Source: Sulfitobacter sp. CW3 (lineage in GTDB: Bacteria; Pseudomonadota; Alphaproteobacteria; Rhodobacterales; Rhodobacteraceae). From it: a stretch of DNA of 64,000 nucleotides. A program made the translations under genes and the position numbers. The notes below the pieces were generated by a model. The model saw nothing but the letters and a program-made list of their open reading frames with translations. It did no database searches and had not been told where the DNA came from. Of the stretch, positions 58,942 to 64,000 are shown piece after piece (position 1 is the stretch's first letter; each line of letters starts with the position of its first letter). Where the stretch lies: assembly GCF_019392245.1 (NCBI RefSeq), contig NZ_JAHXRL010000003.1:310001-374000 (forward strand), given 5' to 3'.

Positions 58942-59013
58942 ATGAAACATAGCGAACCACAGGATGATTTTGCACAGCGTGCCGCGACAGGCGCGCAAAG
59001 GCGCGTGCGATGA
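58942..59013 (+). CDS. Possible 23-codon leader ORF before the sulfotransferase gene
   Basis: It encodes MKHSEPQDDFAQRAAT and then GAQRRVR, ending with a TGA that overlaps the sulfotransferase ATG in an ATGA arrangement. No clear ribosome site precedes it. The overlap suggests translational coupling, but chance is possible. Confidence 0.3.
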   Translation: MKHSEPQDDFAQRAATGAQRRVR

Positions 59014-59666
59014 TCATTAGCCGTGGCCGTAATTACATCTTTGTGCATAGCCCCAAGACCGGGGGAACGTCGCTGGCGCTGGCGCTGGAAGGTCGCGCGA
59101 TGAAAGATGACATCATGCTGGGTGACACGCCCAAAGCGCTAAAGCGCCGCAAACGTATGAAGGACGTGCAGGCGGCGGGGCGGCTTTGGAAGCATTCGAC
59201 GCTGGCCGATATCGAAGGGGTGGTGACGCGCAACGAGATTGCCCAGATGTTTTGTTTCACCTTGGTGCGCAACCCGTGGGACCGGATCGTGAGCTATTAT
59301 CACTGGCTGCGGGCGCAGTCCTTTGATCACCCCATGGTCCGGCTTGCGCAACAAACCAGTTTCGCCGCATTCCTTGAAACGCCAGCGTTGCAAGCCAGCC
59401 TGCAAAACGCACCCTATGGCAGCTATCTGCAAGACGGCGCGGGGGCGGAACAGGGTAATCTGTTCATCCGGCTTGAGCATTTCACGCAAGACGCCCAGCC
59501 CCTGTTTGATCATCTGGGGTTCACGCTGACGCTGCCAAATGAAAACGTCTCTGACCGTGATGCCGCGTATCAAAGCTATTACACGGATGATCTTGTGCAG
59601 ATCGTGGCGCGGATTTGCGCGGCCGATATTGCGCGGTTTGGCTACCGCTTCGAGGATGCGAATTAG
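59010..59666 (+). CDS. Sulfotransferase-family protein
   Basis: A 218-residue PAPS-type sulfotransferase (Gal-3-O or chondroitin-like group). The 5'-phosphosulfate loop is FVHSPKTGGTSLALAL near residue 11, and the 3'-phosphate loop is LVRNPWDRIVSYYHW near residue 86. It would move sulfate from PAPS, which the sat-cysC gene here can supply, to a sugar or lipid hydroxyl. The acceptor is unknown. It is divergent from the acyl-CoA ligase. Confidence 0.85.
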   Translation: MIISRGRNYIFVHSPKTGGTSLALALEGRAMKDDIMLGDTPKALKRRKRMKDVQAAGRLWKHSTLADIEGVVTRNEIAQMFCFTLVRNPWDRIVSYYHWLRAQSFDHPMVRLAQQTSFAAFLETPALQASLQNAPYGSYLQDGAGAEQGNLFIRLEHFTQDAQPLFDHLGFTLTLPNENVSDRDAAYQSYYTDDLVQIVARICAADIARFGYRFEDAN

Positions 59667-59697
59667 CCGCAGCCAGCGCGTCATTGCGATAGATACA

Positions 59698-59730
59698 AAA
59701 ACGGCCAGCAGTTACCTGCTGGCCGTATGT
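59698..59730. terminator. Bidirectional terminator between the sulfotransferase and beta-oxidation operon
   Basis: ACGGCCAGCAG (59701-59711), loop TTAC, CTGCTGGCCGT (59716-59726): perfect 11-bp stem. AAAA before it gives a T-run on the minus strand, and ATGTCTTTT follows on the plus strand. Confidence 0.85.
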
Positions 59731-59750
59731 CTTTTAGATGTGACGCCTGA

Positions 59751-61952
59751 TCAGGCGGCTTTGGCATCCGGTCCGAAACGGCCATAGAATGTCTGACCTT
59801 TGTCTGCCATTTCACGCAGCAGGGCAGGGCATTCGAAACGATCGCCGAACTTGGCTTGCAACTGGTCACAGCGTTCAGCGGCATAGGGTGCGCCGATGAT
59901 ATCAAGCCAGCTGAACGGGCCACCGGACCAAGGCGCAAAGCCCCAGCCAAGGATCGCGCCAACATCGCCTTCGCGGATGTCTTCCAACACGCCTTCTTCC
60001 AGTGCGCGCACAGCTTCAAGCACCTGCGAGAACATCAGACGATCCTGCACATCGCGCAGATCGGGCTGGGTTTCGGCCAGCGGGAACTTGTCGTGCATGC
60101 CCTTCCAATAACCCTGCCGCTTGCCTTTTTCATCATAGTCAAAAAAGCCTGCGTTGGCTTTGCGGCCCAGACGGCCCAGATCTTCCATCCAGAAAATCAG
60201 ATCGTCGGCTTGGGACGCAGGATAGGCATTGCCCATCGCAGCCTTGGTCGCGCGGGCAATCTTGGCCCCCAGATCAATGGATGTCTCGTCGGTCAGTTGC
60301 ACAGGCCCAACAGGGAAGCCCAGCAATTGCGCCGCGTGATCCACCAGTTGCGGTGCAACGCCTTCGGTGATCATCCGTGCGCCTTCGTTGGCATAAGGGA
60401 TGATGCAGCGGTTGGCATAGAAGAACCGTGCGTCGTTAACCACGATCGGCGTCTTGCGGATCTGGCGCACGTAATCGAGCGATTTCGCGACGGCACGGTC
60501 ACCGGTTTCCTTGCCTTTGATGATCTCGACCAGCAGCATCTTTTCGACAGGCGAAAAGAAGTGGATGCCGATGAACTGATCCGCGCGTGACGATGCTTTG
60601 GCCAGTTCGGTGATCGGCAGGGTCGAGGTGTTAGAGGCGAAAATGCAATCCTCGGGGATCACGGCTTCGACCTTTTTGGTCATCTCGGCCTTGACGGCTG
60701 GGTCTTCGAACACCGCTTCGATGATCAGATCGCAACCTTTCAGCGCGTCCAGATCGGTGGTCGCGGTGATCAGGTCCAACGCGGCCTGCTTTTTCTCTTC
60801 GGTGGATTTGCGACGTGCAATGCCCTTGTCAAAGAAGCTCGCCGAATAGGCTTTGCCCTTGTCTGCGGCCTCTTGGGTCTGGTCGATCAACACAACCTCG
60901 ATGCCGGCCTGAACGGACACAAGCGTAATGCCTGCCCCCATCATGCCTGCACCCAGAACGCCCAACTTTTTGACGCGCTGGTCTGGCACACCTTCGGGAC
61001 GCACAGCGCCTTTTTCCAGGGCTTCCTTGTTCAGGAACAGCGACTGGATCATGGCCGACGACGACGGGTTCAGCAGGATGTTGGTGAACCAGCGTGCTTC
61101 GATTTTTAGTGCTGTATCGAAAGGAACCAACGCACCTTCATAGACCGCACTCAACAGTGCCTTGGCTGCCGGGAACGCGCCTTGAGTCTTGCCGTTGACC
61201 ATCGCATTGGCACCAACAAAGGTCATGAAACCGGCAGGGTGGTAAGGCGTGCCGCCGGGCATCTTATAGCCCTTGGCATCCCACGGCTTCAGAATGTCCG
61301 CGTCCTTGGCGTTCAAAACCCATTCTTTCGCGGCGGCGACCGGATCGGCGACTACCTCGTCGATCAGGCCCGCTGATTTCGCGGCAGCAGGGGCAACCAT
61401 CTTGCCCTCAAGCAGGAACGGCGAGGCCCCCATCGCGCCCAGTTTGCGTGTCAGACGGGTTGTACCGCCCGCACCGGGGAAAATGCCAACCATGATTTCG
61501 GGCAGGCCGATACGCGCCTTGGGGTTGTCCGCGACGAAAATGCGGTGCGTGGCCAGTGGCAGTTCCAGACCGATACCAGCGGCAGTGCCGGGCAGGGCAG
61601 ACGCAATCGGCTTGCCGCCCTTGTTGGTTTTCGGGTCCATGCCAGCGCGTTCAATCTTGCGCAGCAGGGCGTGCATTTGCATCGTGCCCTCGAACAGACC
61701 CTTGGCAGGATCGTCGCCCGCATCTTCGCGCATTTTGGCCAGCAGGTTCAGGTCCATGCCGCCTGCAAACGATCCGTCCTTGCCGGATGTGACAACCGCA
61801 CCCTTGATGCTGTCATCGGACAAAACTGTGTCGATGATGGCGTCCAGTTCGGACAACCCTTCGATCGACATGACGTTCATGGATTTACCGGGCACGTCCC
61901 AGGTGATGATGGCGACGCCGTCGGCGTCCTTGGTCATTGTGAAATCGGTCAT
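59751..61952 (-). CDS. fadJ: Fused enoyl-CoA hydratase/3-hydroxyacyl-CoA dehydrogenase
   Basis: A 733-residue multifunctional beta-oxidation enzyme. The N-terminal crotonase part holds GSFAGGMDLNLLA and IGLPEIMVGIFPGAGGT (with the catalytic Glu). The dehydrogenase part has the NAD loop KLGVLGAGMMGAGIT near residue 330, then FASNTSTLPIT and GIHFFSPVEKM. The C-terminal 3HCDH repeats complete it. It is the last gene of the operon with thiolase, 26 nt after the small unknown gene. FadB and FadJ types are hard to separate by eye. Confidence 0.94.
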   Translation of the reverse strand: MTDFTMTKDADGVAIITWDVPGKSMNVMSIEGLSELDAIIDTVLSDDSIKGAVVTSGKDGSFAGGMDLNLLAKMREDAGDDPAKGLFEGTMQMHALLRKIERAGMDPKTNKGGKPIASALPGTAAGIGLELPLATHRIFVADNPKARIGLPEIMVGIFPGAGGTTRLTRKLGAMGASPFLLEGKMVAPAAAKSAGLIDEVVADPVAAAKEWVLNAKDADILKPWDAKGYKMPGGTPYHPAGFMTFVGANAMVNGKTQGAFPAAKALLSAVYEGALVPFDTALKIEARWFTNILLNPSSSAMIQSLFLNKEALEKGAVRPEGVPDQRVKKLGVLGAGMMGAGITLVSVQAGIEVVLIDQTQEAADKGKAYSASFFDKGIARRKSTEEKKQAALDLITATTDLDALKGCDLIIEAVFEDPAVKAEMTKKVEAVIPEDCIFASNTSTLPITELAKASSRADQFIGIHFFSPVEKMLLVEIIKGKETGDRAVAKSLDYVRQIRKTPIVVNDARFFYANRCIIPYANEGARMITEGVAPQLVDHAAQLLGFPVGPVQLTDETSIDLGAKIARATKAAMGNAYPASQADDLIFWMEDLGRLGRKANAGFFDYDEKGKRQGYWKGMHDKFPLAETQPDLRDVQDRLMFSQVLEAVRALEEGVLEDIREGDVGAILGWGFAPWSGGPFSWLDIIGAPYAAERCDQLQAKFGDRFECPALLREMADKGQTFYGRFGPDAKAA

Positions 61953-61977
61953 TTATCTCTCCCTGATTTGGAGTGTG

Positions 61978-62277
61978 TTACGAGCGCTGAGGTGTGTAAT
62001 CAGCGAATTTTTCAAGCAGTGATCTGATCAGTTCGATCGTGGCTTTCGGACCATCTTGGCAATCTTCCTCGCTCAGCAGGATCCGCTTGAAGTTATCGAA
62101 ACTCTCGCGGTCAAAACTGTCGCTTGGATCATTGCGGTGCTTGAAGAACAGCGGCGGGGCATCCTGGTACAAACGTACATAGGCACCGCCCCGTTCGACT
62201 TTGACCTTCAGATCCTTCAGGCCCTTTTTCGGGGCCAGTTCTGCGATGGCAAGAAAGGGATGTGGTTGATCGCCCAT
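61978..62277 (-). CDS. Unknown 99-residue protein in the beta-oxidation operon
   Basis: It starts MGDQPHPFLAIAELAPKKG at ATG 62277, which shares a base with the thiolase stop (TGATG), and ends EKFADYTPQRS. It is charged, soluble, and has no motif I recognise. Its tight position between thiolase and the FadJ-type enzyme suggests a role in the same pathway or complex, but that is inference only. Confidence 0.75.
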   Translation of the reverse strand: MGDQPHPFLAIAELAPKKGLKDLKVKVERGGAYVRLYQDAPPLFFKHRNDPSDSFDRESFDNFKRILLSEEDCQDGPKATIELIRSLLEKFADYTPQRS

Positions 62278-63488
62278 CAGACGCGCTCGATGATTGTGGC
62301 GGCACCCATGCCGGATGCAATGCAAAGCGTCGCCATGCCGACTTCCTTGTCGGAGCGCTCAAGCTCGTCCAGCAGCGTGCCGATGATCATCGCACCGGTC
62401 GCACCCAAGGGGTGACCCATCGCAATGGATCCGCCGTTTACGTTGACCTTGCTTTCATCCACATCAAACGCCTGCATGAAGCGCATGACGACGGCGGCAA
62501 AGGCTTCGTTGACTTCGAACAGGTCGATGTCGCCGATCTTCATGCCGTTGTCGGCCAAAATCTTTTCGGTCACGGGCACGGGGCCTGTCAGCATGATTGT
62601 CGGATCTGTGCCGATCTTGGCTGTGGCCCGGATGCGGGCGCGTGGCTTGAGGCCGTATTTCTCACCGAATTCCTTGTTGCCGATCAGCACAGCCGCCGCA
62701 CCATCAACGATACCCGATGAGTTCCCCGCGTGGTGGATGTGGTTGATTTTCTCAAGATGCGGGTACTTCATCAGTGCGATCTTGTCGAAACCGGGCATGA
62801 CTTCGCCCATCTGCTGGAACGCAGGGTTCAACGACCCAAGCGACTGCATGTCAGTCTGGGGGCGCATGTATTCGTCATGGCTGAGGATCGACAAACCATT
62901 CTGATCCTTGATGTCGATGACGGATTTGGCAAAGCGGCCTTCGTCCCACGCCATCTTGGCGCGCTGCTGGGATTTGACGGCCAGCTGGTCGGCTTCTTCA
63001 CGGGTAAAACCGTATTCTGTCGCGATAATGTCAGCCGAAATACCCTGCGGTACAAAGTACTTTTCCATCGCCAGCGTCGGATCAACGGCAATCGCGGCAC
63101 CGTCGCTGCCCATGGGCACGCGGCCCATCATCTCAACACCGCCAGCGATATAGGCCATGCCCGCGCCGCCTTTGACCTGGTTTGCGGCCAAGTTCACGGC
63201 TTCCATACCGGAGGCACAGAAACGGTTGATCGCAAGACCCGGAATGCGTTCATCCAGATCGGATGCCAACACGGCCGAGCGCGCAAGGCAGCCGCCCTGT
63301 TCCATGACTTGGGTCACGTTGCCCCAGATCACGTCCTCGACCGCGTGGCCCTCAAGGTTGTTGCGTTCCTTGAGTGCGTTCAGCGTCAGCGCGGACAGGC
63401 GCAGCGATGTCAATTCGTGCAGCGCGCCGTCTTTGCGGCCCTTGCCGCGCGGGGTGCGCAATGCGTCATAGATATAAGCTTCGGTCAT
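62277..63488 (-). CDS. fadA: Acetyl-CoA C-acyltransferase (thiolase)
   Basis: A 403-residue thiolase that cleaves 3-ketoacyl-CoA with CoA. The nucleophile Cys is in NRFCASGMEAVNLAA, and the other active-site parts are NEAFAAVVM, GGSIAMGHPLGATGA and the C-terminal Cys in LCIASGMGAA. It could serve as a FadA partner to the fused hydratase/dehydrogenase downstream. Start at ATG 63488 is supported by AGGGAGAT upstream. Confidence 0.95.
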   Translation of the reverse strand: MTEAYIYDALRTPRGKGRKDGALHELTSLRLSALTLNALKERNNLEGHAVEDVIWGNVTQVMEQGGCLARSAVLASDLDERIPGLAINRFCASGMEAVNLAANQVKGGAGMAYIAGGVEMMGRVPMGSDGAAIAVDPTLAMEKYFVPQGISADIIATEYGFTREEADQLAVKSQQRAKMAWDEGRFAKSVIDIKDQNGLSILSHDEYMRPQTDMQSLGSLNPAFQQMGEVMPGFDKIALMKYPHLEKINHIHHAGNSSGIVDGAAAVLIGNKEFGEKYGLKPRARIRATAKIGTDPTIMLTGPVPVTEKILADNGMKIGDIDLFEVNEAFAAVVMRFMQAFDVDESKVNVNGGSIAMGHPLGATGAMIIGTLLDELERSDKEVGMATLCIASGMGAATIIERV

Positions 63489-63506
63489 TAGGTATCTCCC
63501 TTAAAT

Positions 63507-64000
63507 TCAAGCGCGGTCAGCAGGGCTGCCGGGCATCAGGTCATACGGGGCCTTCCAGCCCGGTGTTTCACTTAGACGCGTAAGCCACGCGTCGATATTG
63601 GGCCAATCCTTGCGGTTGAAACCGAAAGGTTCAGGGTAATACAGGTAGCCGCAGCAGCTCAGATCGGCGTTGGTGATCCCGTCGCCCACGATCCAGTCGC
63701 GCCCATTCAGGTGATCGTTCAGCACTGCATAGGCAGCGGCAAGACGTCCCTGCATAAAGCCGATGACCTCCTTTGGCTGCTTGTCCTCGGGCAGGAAGTT
63801 CATCAAAAACCGGGTCATCCCGGCGTTGGAGCTGAGCTTGTGGTTGTCCCACAAAACCCACCGCAAAACCTCGCGCCGTTCAGTGGCGTCCTTGCCGCCG
63901 AACTTGCCGGATTTCTCGGACACGTAATCCTGGATGACGCCGGATTGTGTCAGCCGGACATCGCCATCAATCATGACCGGTGCTTCGCCCATGCTGTTGA
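63507..64000 (-). CDS. Glutathione S-transferase family protein, C-terminal part (partial)
   Basis: The window ends within this gene, which continues past 64000. The visible part starts in the thioredoxin-like domain (NSMGEAPVMIDGDVRLTQSGVIQDYV) and includes the whole helical C-terminal domain (DWIVGDGITNADLSCCGYLYY). The LTQSGVI motif holds the glutathione-contacting Ser. It lies 18 nt upstream of the thiolase gene and probably heads the beta-oxidation operon. Confidence 0.88.
   Translation of the reverse strand, partial: NSMGEAPVMIDGDVRLTQSGVIQDYVSEKSGKFGGKDATERREVLRWVLWDNHKLSSNAGMTRFLMNFLPEDKQPKEVIGFMQGRLAAAYAVLNDHLNGRDWIVGDGITNADLSCCGYLYYPEPFGFNRKDWPNIDAWLTRLSETPGWKAPYDLMPGSPADRA

Overview
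The window is a contiguous piece of the chromosome of a marine Roseobacter-type alphaproteobacterium (Rhodobacterales). Supporting this are the fused sulfate adenylyltransferase/APS kinase, the lgt-midA-pgeF operon, a Hint-domain protein, an Hsp20-DUF1150 pair, DUF2161 and DUF992 proteins, a CIRCE-controlled groESL, and the protein sequences themselves. A genus cannot be fixed by eye; Loktanella, Yoonia or Octadecabacter relatives would fit. There are no rRNA or tRNA genes, insertion sequences, CRISPR arrays or phage genes. Almost all of the window is ordinary core genome, with about 72 protein genes. Layout: 0-2 kb is the end of the F1 ATP synthase operon (atpG end, atpD, atpC). 2-8 kb holds an H-type lectin-like protein, prs, a HCCA-isomerase/hydrolase pair, and an overlapping ribF-ycgN-ltaE operon. 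8-11.3 kb has a HAD phosphatase, a TetR regulator facing an AhpD-like gene across a double palindrome, and a manganese pyrophosphatase. 11.4-14.3 kb has a DUF2161 nuclease-like protein and groES-groEL behind a perfect CIRCE element. 14.4-19.5 kb holds a permease, a Nudix hydrolase, a secreted lipase-like protein, a lone phnM, and purE-purK. 19.6-25.6 kb holds a heat-shock Hsp20-DUF1150 pair with an RpoH-like promoter, a GT10 glycosyltransferase, sat-cysC, trxB, an Lrp regulator and a Hint protein. 25.9-32.9 kb holds an unlisted 47-residue protein, lgt-midA-pgeF, ubiK, a ybjN-proC-csaA-dehydrogenase operon, and tdk. 33-44 kb holds a KASIII-like synthase, a methyltransferase, carB, an esterase, a cupin, glyA, nadK, csbD and a HAD hydrolase. 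44-53 kb holds prpE, a 42-residue basic protein, maeB, and the nucleoside salvage run cdd-deoA-deoB-upp. 53-64 kb holds a SPOR protein, a GDSL esterase, an inactive M48-like membrane protein, a GNAT, a DUF992 protein, an acyl-CoA ligase, a sulfotransferase, and a beta-oxidation operon (GST - thiolase - small unknown - FadB/J-type enzyme). How the parts connect: nucleotide metabolism is heavily represented (prs, purE, purK, carB, tdk, cdd, deoA, deoB, upp, nadK, ribF, glyA). Acyl-CoA and propionate metabolism forms a second theme (MaoC hydratase, prpE, maeB, acyl-CoA ligase, thiolase, hydroxyacyl-CoA dehydrogenase). The sat-cysC fusion makes PAPS, which the sulfotransferase further along could use. 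I see no clear new multi-gene system. The best leads are: a dispersed intergenic element whose copies before cdd and upp show compensatory base changes; a paired 16-bp palindrome for the TetR regulator; a predicted membrane protein that keeps the M48 peptidase scaffold but has lost HExxH; GGAAC-N16-(C/G)GTT promoter-like sites in front of csbD and the DUF992 gene; and two short genes of 47 and 42 codons.
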